From Clostridia bacterium (GTDB taxonomy: Bacteria; Bacillota; Clostridia; Oscillospirales; Acutalibacteraceae), in NCBI GenBank assembly GCA_900771185.1, contig CAAGND010000319.1, positions 1-10,662 of the forward strand: DNA of 10,662 nt, given 5' to 3'. The notes below the pieces were generated by a model that worked only from the letters and a program-made list of their open reading frames with translations, was not told the DNA's origin and ran no database searches. The translations under genes were made by a program, and so were the position numbers. Numbering within the stretch: the first letter of the stretch is position 1; the number at the start of each line of letters is the position of its first letter. This document shows positions 1 to 6,541 of the stretch, one piece after another.

Positions 1-20
1 ATTGTTGTTTTTATCTAAAA

Positions 21-39
21 AATGCTGTTAACAGGCATT
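21..39. promoter_or_regulatory. Dyad-symmetric site upstream of the first gene (possible operator)
   Basis: A 10-base perfect palindrome, CTGTTAACAG (25-34), is flanked by AATG on the left and CATT on the right with one unpaired base. This gives an imperfect 19-base inverted repeat that ends 7 bases before the ribosome binding site of the first gene. No T-run follows on the plus strand, so it is not a good terminator for that strand. The placement fits a repressor site, but no regulator is encoded in the window and no convincing -35/-10 pair is visible in the 60 bases available. Confidence 0.3.
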
Positions 40-60
40 AAAATCAAAGGAGAGAGAGCA

Positions 61-942
61 ATGGCGAGATGCCCCAAATGTAATGCGCGTCTTCATATTT
101 ATAACGTAAGCCAATTCTGCCCAAAGTGCGGAATAAATATGCGCTACGTGAATTTTGAAGAAAATTTTTTGCGTGAAGCAAAAATAGCAGAGCTTACTCA
201 GGCGACCGTTCATGTAAAACTGCGCAGGCTCAAGGCTGCGTTTATCGGTGGAAAGCTGCAAATATTGAGGCTTGTTGTTATGCTTCTTCCGATTGCAGCT
301 CTTATTATTCCGAACGGCAGGTTTACGATTGATCTTCCGTATTACAGTCACAGCGTACCCTTCAGTGTGCTCGGATTATACAGCCTCTTTACAAACGGGG
401 ATTTTGATTACATAAACACCATGTGTTCATCCGAGCTGTTTGGAGAGGCTTTTCAGGAACTTCGCGCAGCGATTTTCTTGTATGCGGTTCCCGCACTGTT
501 CGCGGTGATAACTTTTTTGACTTCTGTTCTGTGCTTTATAAGCATTAAAAACATGCAGAAAGTCATCTGCGGCGCGGCGGCCTGCGGAGCGCTCTCATGC
601 ATCGCGTCAATGGTTCTTATAGGGAGGCTTTCGTCGACCTTTTCAGACAGCGCCTTACTCAGCGCTTCAAACGGATTCGGACTTATTGCGGCGGTTCTCA
701 TGTTTGGCGTTGTGATAACCGTAAATGCATTGATACAGAAAAAGGGAATCCGAGTTGAATACGATGAAGGCATGGAAGAAAGGGTTGCGATATACCGAAA
801 GTACAAGCGCGGCGAAGTAAAGATTGATGATTTGCCGCAGCCCGTTGTTGAAACGGAAGCCACCAGAAAAATAGACGAGGAGATAGCAAAGGAAGAAGCG
901 CTGTTCAGAGAAAAAGAATCAAAGGAGGAGGTGGAGGTATGA
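61..942 (+). CDS. Zinc-ribbon membrane protein with about four TM helices, function unknown
   Basis: A 293-residue protein that I cannot assign to a characterised family. The N-terminus has a zinc-ribbon pattern CX2C-X12-CX2C (Cys4, 7, 20, 23). A basic linker (about 48-60) leads to hydrophobic segments at about 67-84, 135-161, 166-188 and 205-224, and then a charged, Glu/Lys-rich cytoplasmic-looking tail (about 228-293). The start at 61 is chosen over an in-frame ATG at 22 because AAAGGAGAGAG (46-56) sits just upstream of it and the zinc ribbon begins three residues later. The stop overlaps the next gene's start as ATGA (939-942), so the two are probably translated together. An N-terminal zinc ribbon ahead of TM helices is common in poorly characterised Firmicutes membrane proteins; the ribbon should lie in the cytoplasm. 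It might be a sensor or scaffold for the transporter two genes downstream, but that rests only on position. Confidence 0.8.
   Translation: MARCPKCNARLHIYNVSQFCPKCGINMRYVNFEENFLREAKIAELTQATVHVKLRRLKAAFIGGKLQILRLVVMLLPIAALIIPNGRFTIDLPYYSHSVPFSVLGLYSLFTNGDFDYINTMCSSELFGEAFQELRAAIFLYAVPALFAVITFLTSVLCFISIKNMQKVICGAAACGALSCIASMVLIGRLSSTFSDSALLSASNGFGLIAAVLMFGVVITVNALIQKKGIRVEYDEGMEERVAIYRKYKRGEVKIDDLPQPVVETEATRKIDEEIAKEEALFREKESKEEVEV
921..938 (+). promoter_or_regulatory. Extended purine-rich ribosome binding site for the second gene
   Basis: AAAGGAGGAGGTGGAGGT lies directly upstream of the ATG at 939, inside the end of the preceding gene. It contains a near-perfect anti-16S match (AGGAGG and GGAGGTGG) and fixes the start of the second gene despite the ATGA overlap. 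It also encodes part of the acidic C-terminus of the upstream protein. Confidence 0.7.
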
Positions 943-2435
943 GCAAGAAAAAAGATAAGTCAAAAATTATCACTGCGTCGGTAGTCACATTTTTATGTAT
1001 CGTGTTTGTTGTCGGTTTCATGGTGGGTCTTAATAGCGTGCTTGCGATGGAAGGAGCATATCCTCCCGTTGTCAACGCCGAAAGTCTTTCTCCGGTTCCG
1101 GAAACCAAGGAGGACTTGGTTGCATATCTGAATTTAGTGACAGAAAAGATGATGAAAGATAAGCCCGCAGTTGAAAACGGGGATTCGTTTTCAATAGAAG
1201 AAAAGACCGTTGAAACGGATGGCAGCGAAGCTCTTAAAACGACGCTTCTCTATTGCCGCGACGGTTCCGGGCGAGACAGCTTCGATGAATATCTTGAGAA
1301 TAAATACGATGAACGCACCGCAAATTTCTCCGAAAGCGCGCAGGATATTTTTGTTGTTCCGGAGATAACAGCGGATGACATAGTCAGTTTTCATTGCGGT
1401 TCATTGAAGTATAGGTGCTCAGACTGCTCTGCTGAGCAGGGTGTGTATACTCGGGAGTGCCTAAACTGTAAAAAAGAGGGGACGCTTGAAGACGTCTATA
1501 CATCATATATATATTATCAGTGTCCCTCATGCGGAGAAAAGAGTGAAATACCTCTGGATTCATGTGAAATCTGCGGAGGCGTTCAGCCTTATTCCGAGAA
1601 ATATGCAGATGAATATGAGTTTACCGTCGAGGTTGATACATCAAATGATGAACTCTTGCAAAGGCTGTTCGCAAAGCGGACTGATGCTCAAATAAATGAA
1701 TTGATAGGCGACGAGATGGACGGAGTTTTCACGCTTAACAGCGTGAAAGTTAATTACAACAAGGCGTATATCATTTTCAAAGTGAAGAGGACAACGAACG
1801 AGCTTACTTATTTGGAATACAGAAAAGAAATGCCAGTTGACGCAGAATCAACATTTATAAACGACTATGCCGCTCTCGGCAACTGCTGTGTAAGCTTTGT
1901 TATCACTGAGAGAAACAAATATGATTTCACATGGCCTGGCTTGTCGCTTTCAGAACATGAAATGGCTGTGGAGCCAAAGGGCAACAACAATCTTCTTGCA
2001 ACGCTTACCTGTGACGATGCAACCAAATACGAGGTCATGTGGTCAAGCTCCGATGAAGAAATACTCACTGTTGACGATGAGGGATATTTCAAAGCAGGCA
2101 AAAAGGAAGGCTCGGCTGTTGTCACCGCTTCATTTGAATTCAACGGAAAAACTTATTCCGATGAGTGCGTTGTGAATGTAAGATACTCTGTTGAATCAAC
2201 AAAGATGTCGAAAAAGAAGCTTGAGCTTAACGTAGGTGAAAGCTATCAGCTTGAGGTTAAATTTTCACCGTCAAAGGCTACCGTTAAAACTGTCAAATGG
2301 TATACGGACGATGAAAGGATCGCAACCGTTGATGAAAACGGAGTTGTCACCGCTGTCAGTCCAGGGGTTGTTACAGTTTATTCCCTGTCAGACGACGGAT
2401 ATTTCAAATCTTCATGTGAGGTGACTGTAAAATGA
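939..2435 (+). CDS. Membrane-anchored protein with two zinc ribbons and two Big_2-like domains
   Basis: A 498-residue protein. A Lys-rich N-terminus (MSKKKDKSK) precedes one hydrophobic segment at about 10-36, which reads as a signal anchor or an uncleaved or cleavable signal peptide. The bulk of the protein is therefore predicted outside the membrane. Residues 160-212 carry two tandem zinc ribbons with identical spacing, CX2C-X10-CX2C (Cys160/163/174/177 and Cys195/198/209/212). Residues about 335-416 and 420-498 look like two bacterial Ig-like (Big_2) repeats: both have the W(S/Y)-(S/T)(S/D)DE..(L/A)TVD..G step followed by a G..VVT strand. Function unknown; Big_2 domains usually serve as spacers or adhesive modules at the cell surface. 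It overlaps both neighbours by ATGA, so it is probably made in step with the upstream zinc-ribbon membrane protein and the downstream symporter. Confident on domains and reading frame, not on role. Confidence 0.82.
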   Translation: MSKKKDKSKIITASVVTFLCIVFVVGFMVGLNSVLAMEGAYPPVVNAESLSPVPETKEDLVAYLNLVTEKMMKDKPAVENGDSFSIEEKTVETDGSEALKTTLLYCRDGSGRDSFDEYLENKYDERTANFSESAQDIFVVPEITADDIVSFHCGSLKYRCSDCSAEQGVYTRECLNCKKEGTLEDVYTSYIYYQCPSCGEKSEIPLDSCEICGGVQPYSEKYADEYEFTVEVDTSNDELLQRLFAKRTDAQINELIGDEMDGVFTLNSVKVNYNKAYIIFKVKRTTNELTYLEYRKEMPVDAESTFINDYAALGNCCVSFVITERNKYDFTWPGLSLSEHEMAVEPKGNNNLLATLTCDDATKYEVMWSSSDEEILTVDDEGYFKAGKKEGSAVVTASFEFNGKTYSDECVVNVRYSVESTKMSKKKLELNVGESYQLEVKFSPSKATVKTVKWYTDDERIATVDENGVVTAVSPGVVTVYSLSDDGYFKSSCEVTVK

Positions 2436-4042
2436 GCGAAAGACAATATTCGACCAAGTCATTTGTCGAAAATGTTTTCGGCGCGGAAGAGTCGTCCGCC
2501 GCCTCCATGCAAAAAAAGCATCTGAACAAATATAGTGACATCGCGGTGAAAATGTTCCACACCGGTGTTCTCACTCCCAAAGAGATGCTTTTCCCGGCAA
2601 TAGGTCAGTTTGCCGCAAAAATGCTTAACGGACTGAATATGTATCAGTTGCTGTATTTCATAAACGTACTGAAAATAGACATAACCTATGTCACGCTTAT
2701 TCGCACACTCATAGGTATCTATGATGTTCTCAACAATCCGCTTATGGGTATGGCTTATGACAGAACGAGAACACGCTGGGGCAAAGCGCGTCCCTATATA
2801 TTTGCCACTGCAATCCCGTATTTCCTTTCCACGGCAATAATGTACTCAGGCGCTTTGTTTCTTGGAGACCGAGCCGGTAACGACCCGAAAAAGATAATGT
2901 TTGTCTTTGTCATGCTGTTTATACAGGAGACTTTTTCCACGATTTACTCCATCCCGCGAAACAACATGGTCACCCTTCAGACGGCGAACCCGAAGGACAG
3001 AATAAACGTCGGTCTTCTTTCAGAGTATATCGGAGAGATCGGCGCGCAGCTGGTTTATGTAATTTTCCTTCCTCTCATGGAGCTCAACAACAAGAGTTAC
3101 ATAAATGTTCCCATGCCCATGATTTTCTGCATACTTGCCACAGTTACCTGCACCATAGGCGCAGCCGGAAATATTACCATGGCGGTTGGCTGCAAGGAGC
3201 GCATCGCGCTCCAGCCGAAGCCCGCGCCGATTACAAAAACACTGTTTTATATTCTCAAAAACAAATATGCTCTGCGCAACTTTATAGCCAACTTCTCGGT
3301 AAGCTGGTGGAGCGAGGGCGGATACTCCTGGGATGTTGTCACGCAGCAGGAAATTTTCGGCGGATTCATACCTTCATTTGTTGCTTATTTGCCGTATAGA
3401 ATTTTGGATGTGCTCAGCATAACGCTCATACCGAAGTTCCAGAAGTTCTTCAAAAACAACAACAGAAAAGCCGTCATTGCATTGCGCATATGGGATCTTC
3501 TCTGCTGCGCCGGCATGGTGGGCTTCGGATGTCCGTTTGTTGACAAGAAGTGGCTGATAGTTGCCATATATGCGCTGTTCTATGGCCTGAACGCACTTAA
3601 TAACGGCCCGGCGAATGTGTTTGAAGCGGAGCTTAGCAGGGAGATAAACGACTATACGGAGTATGTCACCGGCGAGCGTCCCGACGGAACTTTCGGACTT
3701 ATAACAGACCTTATTACCAAGGTAACATCGCCTTTGAACGCCCTGCTAACGATACAGATATTCAAATGGTCGGGCTATGACTCCACGATACCCATGCTCC
3801 CATGGGCGCAGGGCAGCAAAAAAGTGTACCAGAGAGTATTTTTCCTGTTCAACGGGATCACTATTTTACCGCGTTTCATCAGGGTAATTCCTTATTTCTT
3901 CTATGATCTCGAGGGCAAAAAGAGAGAAGAGATGTATATTGCTCTTAATGAGCGCCGCGCGCTGCTTGCAAAGGAGCATACCGTCAACGAAGAGCTTGAA
4001 GAGATGATGGAGTCACTTGAGAAGGATGAGACCGGAGATTAA
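2432..4042 (+). CDS. GPH-family (MelB-like) MFS sugar:cation symporter
   Basis: A 536-residue, strongly hydrophobic protein of the major facilitator superfamily. It is most like the glycoside-pentoside-hexuronide:cation symporters (MelB, XylP and relatives), which carry glycosides or oligosaccharides across the cytoplasmic membrane with a cation. Family signatures: the helix-II segment with Asp98 followed by NNPLMG, then the conserved loop DRTRTRWGKARPY (110-122), and about 12 membrane helices in total. The N-terminal extension (about 45 residues before the first helix) and the acidic C-terminal tail (about 490-536, ending in a Glu-rich stretch) make it longer than MelB (about 470 residues). 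The start overlaps the previous stop (ATGA), with GAGGTGA (2418-2424) seven bases before the ATG. The position equivalent to MelB Asp59 appears to be Asn102, which may alter cation coupling. The hydrolase genes downstream suggest a glycoside substrate; which one cannot be told. Confidence 0.9.
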   Translation: MSERQYSTKSFVENVFGAEESSAASMQKKHLNKYSDIAVKMFHTGVLTPKEMLFPAIGQFAAKMLNGLNMYQLLYFINVLKIDITYVTLIRTLIGIYDVLNNPLMGMAYDRTRTRWGKARPYIFATAIPYFLSTAIMYSGALFLGDRAGNDPKKIMFVFVMLFIQETFSTIYSIPRNNMVTLQTANPKDRINVGLLSEYIGEIGAQLVYVIFLPLMELNNKSYINVPMPMIFCILATVTCTIGAAGNITMAVGCKERIALQPKPAPITKTLFYILKNKYALRNFIANFSVSWWSEGGYSWDVVTQQEIFGGFIPSFVAYLPYRILDVLSITLIPKFQKFFKNNNRKAVIALRIWDLLCCAGMVGFGCPFVDKKWLIVAIYALFYGLNALNNGPANVFEAELSREINDYTEYVTGERPDGTFGLITDLITKVTSPLNALLTIQIFKWSGYDSTIPMLPWAQGSKKVYQRVFFLFNGITILPRFIRVIPYFFYDLEGKKREEMYIALNERRALLAKEHTVNEELEEMMESLEKDETGD

Positions 4043-4184
4043 AGTGAAAATGATTTTTCATATTGTGGTCTTTTGCTCGCTGTGTGACCGGAATATATAG
4101 AGGAAAACCGGAAGAGCTCCTTCGCGGAGGAAAGCTCGAGTTTGGTATGACCGGCAAAAAATAATTATATTGAGAGATACGCAT
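4043..4184 (+). other. Intergenic gap between transporter and phosphoesterase genes
   Basis: This 142-base gap is the only sizeable break in the plus-strand block. It starts with a short AT-rich inverted repeat, TGAAAA...TTTTCA (4045-4060), not followed by a T-run. A weak promoter-like pair is TTGCTC (4073-4078) and TATATA (4094-4099), with only 15 bases between. A small hairpin can form around CTCC-TTCGC-GGAG (4117-4129), with possible outer pairing of GAGCT and AGCTC (4114-4137). The word ACCGG occurs at 4087, 4107 and 4150. None of these is a clear terminator or promoter, so the downstream genes may be transcribed by read-through, from their own start, or both. Confidence 0.3.
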
Positions 4185-5228
4185 ATGAGCAACAATTTTA
4201 GACCGCGCTTTCACGCGGACGGAAAATTCAGAATACTCATGATATCTGATTTCCATGAGCGTCCCGGCAAGGGCAAAAAAGTTTGCACCGATATGATGGT
4301 GGCGGGAATTGAAGCGCTTTTGTGTCAAACAAATCCCGATATGGTGCTCATAGGAGGCGATCAGTGCGTTGCGGCCGATGAGCCGGAGGGTATAAGAGCG
4401 CATATGGAATATATGATATCGCCTGTTCTGAAGCGTTCTCTTCCGTGGGCTGCCGTGTTCGGAAATCACGACAGGGAAGCGGGGCACGATATTGCAGATG
4501 AGCAAAAGGTATATGAGACCATTCCGGGCTGCCTTTCAACGGCAGGACCGGAGGAGGTCAGCGGAGTAGGCAACTTCTGTGTGGAAATCCTTTCGTCAAA
4601 GGATGACAGCGTTGCTTTTCACATATGGGGACTTGACTCGCATGCCGAATCCAAACGTGATTTTGTAAAATATCTCAGCCTGCCTGCCGACACACAATTT
4701 GTCCTGCCCAGTCATTTCAATGATGGTTCATGGCAGGCGGGTGTTATGCCCGATCAGGTGATGTGGTACTATAATGAAAGCCTGAGAAGAGAACAGGAGG
4801 CGGGCAAAAAGATTCCGGCAATCATGATGATGCACATTCCGGTGCCGGAGTTCTGCCTTGTCGCAAGGAATCCGGAGGAGACCGGAGCAAAGGGCAATAA
4901 GCGTGAGGCTATCTGCTGCCCGGAGCTCAACTCAGGGCTGTTCATGACGTGCCTGCAAAGAGGAGATGTCAGAGGCATTTTCTGCGGGCATGAACATCTT
5001 ATTGATTTTGACGGAGAATATTGCGGAATAACACTGGCGTATGATGCGTGTATAGGCTATAATATGTCGGCACATGATGACCTCAGAGGCGGCAGAGTGA
5101 TAGATATCGGAGAGGATGGCTCTCTTGAAACTTACTGTGTCAAGCTTATGGATATCATGGGCGAAAAAGCGGTGCGCAATCCCGACTTCTTTGAGGGCGG
5201 CTGCAAATATCATTTCAGAAATCTTTAA
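4185..5228 (+). CDS. Calcineurin-like metallophosphoesterase
   Basis: A 347-residue protein with the complete metal-site signature of the calcineurin-like phosphoesterase superfamily: DFH (Asp22, His24), GGDQ (Asp59), GNHD (Asn94, His95), MMHIP (His217) and GHEH (His269, His271). These residues normally hold two metal ions that hydrolyse phosphomono- or diesters. The region around GLDSH (149-153), QVMWYYNES (191-199) and PVPEF (219-223) resembles the branch that includes Dcr2/purple-acid-phosphatase-like proteins; that placement is tentative. No signal peptide or membrane segment is seen, so a cytoplasmic enzyme is expected. The ATG at 4185 is preferred over a TTG at 4170 because GAGAG (4172-4176) lies eight bases before it. 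It sits 21 bases upstream of a glycoside hydrolase-like gene, so it may act in sugar metabolism, for example on a phosphorylated intermediate. The substrate is unknown. Confidence 0.85.
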   Translation: MSNNFRPRFHADGKFRILMISDFHERPGKGKKVCTDMMVAGIEALLCQTNPDMVLIGGDQCVAADEPEGIRAHMEYMISPVLKRSLPWAAVFGNHDREAGHDIADEQKVYETIPGCLSTAGPEEVSGVGNFCVEILSSKDDSVAFHIWGLDSHAESKRDFVKYLSLPADTQFVLPSHFNDGSWQAGVMPDQVMWYYNESLRREQEAGKKIPAIMMMHIPVPEFCLVARNPEETGAKGNKREAICCPELNSGLFMTCLQRGDVRGIFCGHEHLIDFDGEYCGITLAYDACIGYNMSAHDDLRGGRVIDIGEDGSLETYCVKLMDIMGEKAVRNPDFFEGGCKYHFRNL

Positions 5229-5249
5229 AAATATTGACGGAGATGAAAA

Positions 5250-6500
5250 ATGGAACAGTTTATTATTGAACAGATAAAGTACGGTTTGAAATATCTTCCC
5301 GTGAATCTTTTGAAATATCCTTTCGTGAAAAAGCACTCTCGCGAGACAGACGAATTCAGGAAAAAAGAATTTGTCTGCGGCGTTTGCCATCCCACCGATA
5401 ATTTTGCACAGCTCAGAGAGGCAAACATCAGATGGATAAGAATAGACATAAGTGAGCCTCCTGTGAACGAGGACGGAACGCTGAATGAATCATATGTTCA
5501 TTTTAAGGAAAAGGCTCTTTCATATCAGGAAAACGGCATCAAAGTAATGGCTGTCACACCCTATCCGAAAAGTTATATCAAAAAGGGTATAGATGTCCGC
5601 ACGAAGGCTGGTGAAGAGAAGCTCAGAGAGTCCGCGCGCTTTCTCATAAAAGACCTTCAGGGTGTAGTGTCGGGACTTCAGATAACAAATGAAATGGGCA
5701 TACCGCATTTTACTCTCCCGCTCACGACAAAGGAGGCGGCGGAATACATAGGCGTGCAGCTTGAGGAGATGTATCCGCTGCGCGGGGACATAATCATAGG
5801 CTATAACTCCGCTGGTCCGCAGGCGGATCTTCACATGTATATGAAACCTTATTATAAATACTGCGATTACATCGGAATTGATATGTATCTCGGCTGTTTT
5901 GACAGCTTTCCGGGATTTTTCTGGATGTTCGATGCGATGCTCGACTATCTCTGGGCAATGACCAAAAAACCCGTAATGATAATGGAGTTTGGCTATATCA
6001 GCGGCGGAAAACCCGCGTCAAAAAACGATAAGCTTGCCATCCTTAAAAAATACGGAGCCGAGAGTGAGGCGGACGCAAAAAAGAATATAGTCAATTTCGT
6101 GGAAAATCTCCCGAAGGATATGAAAAAGCATATTAAATATGTTTGCAAAAATGACCCCGAGAGATATTTCAATCTCATATTCCGCAGCGATTTTACTAAC
6201 CATCTGTATAAGGAGCTGCCGGCTGTCACCAAAATACCGGGATATGACCACACACCCGAGGGGCAGGCGAAGTTCTATGACCATATACTTATGCATTTTT
6301 ACAAAAAGCCATATATGATAGGCGCTTTTGTGTATTGCTATGCGGATGGAAATAACTGTCATATCTGCGGGCAGCATGACTGCCCGACAGAGACCAGATG
6401 GGGACTTGTTGACAGGCAGGGCAATCCGAAACCTTCGTATTATGCGGTTCAAAGAGCGTTCGGAAAGATAGAACAGCTCGTCAACTCTGAGGTGAAATAA
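5250..6500 (+). CDS. Putative cytoplasmic clan GH-A-like glycoside hydrolase
   Basis: A 416-residue protein with the outline of a (beta/alpha)8 retaining glycoside hydrolase. ITNEMG (145-150) gives the Asn147-Glu148 pair typical of the clan GH-A acid/base at the end of strand 4. IMEFGY (244-249) gives Glu246 as the likely nucleophile at the end of strand 7. WGLVDRQGNPKPSYYAV (384-400) matches the usual C-terminal end of such barrels, where a tryptophan lines the sugar site. About 90 residues (roughly 255-345) between the nucleophile strand and the last part of the barrel are an unusually long, Lys-rich insertion. A Cys/His cluster (370-378) precedes Trp384. No signal peptide is seen, so it should act inside the cell on imported sugar. 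GGAG (5239-5242) seven bases upstream supports the start. I cannot assign a GH family number; the sugar and linkage are unknown. Confidence 0.75.
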   Translation: MEQFIIEQIKYGLKYLPVNLLKYPFVKKHSRETDEFRKKEFVCGVCHPTDNFAQLREANIRWIRIDISEPPVNEDGTLNESYVHFKEKALSYQENGIKVMAVTPYPKSYIKKGIDVRTKAGEEKLRESARFLIKDLQGVVSGLQITNEMGIPHFTLPLTTKEAAEYIGVQLEEMYPLRGDIIIGYNSAGPQADLHMYMKPYYKYCDYIGIDMYLGCFDSFPGFFWMFDAMLDYLWAMTKKPVMIMEFGYISGGKPASKNDKLAILKKYGAESEADAKKNIVNFVENLPKDMKKHIKYVCKNDPERYFNLIFRSDFTNHLYKELPAVTKIPGYDHTPEGQAKFYDHILMHFYKKPYMIGAFVYCYADGNNCHICGQHDCPTETRWGLVDRQGNPKPSYYAVQRAFGKIEQLVNSEVK

Positions 6501-6541
6501 TATATTTCAACAAAAAAATATTCTGATTTCGAGGATGGTCT

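Noticed and set aside
22..60. Upstream in-frame ATG that would add 13 residues to the first protein
   Set aside because: It has no ribosome binding site, and the stretch it would translate contains the strong AAAGGAGAGAG site that serves the ATG at 61.
1941..2432. Tandem DNA repeat encoding the two Big_2-like domains
   Set aside because: The domains share protein motifs, but the nucleotide sequences differ too much to be a recent DNA duplication.
4050..4100. 16-codon frame in the gap after the transporter gene
   Set aside because: No well-spaced ribosome binding site and no recognisable leader or toxin-like features; likely chance.
4170..4184. TTG start for the phosphoesterase
   Set aside because: The GAGAG motif overlaps it and is correctly spaced only for the ATG at 4185.
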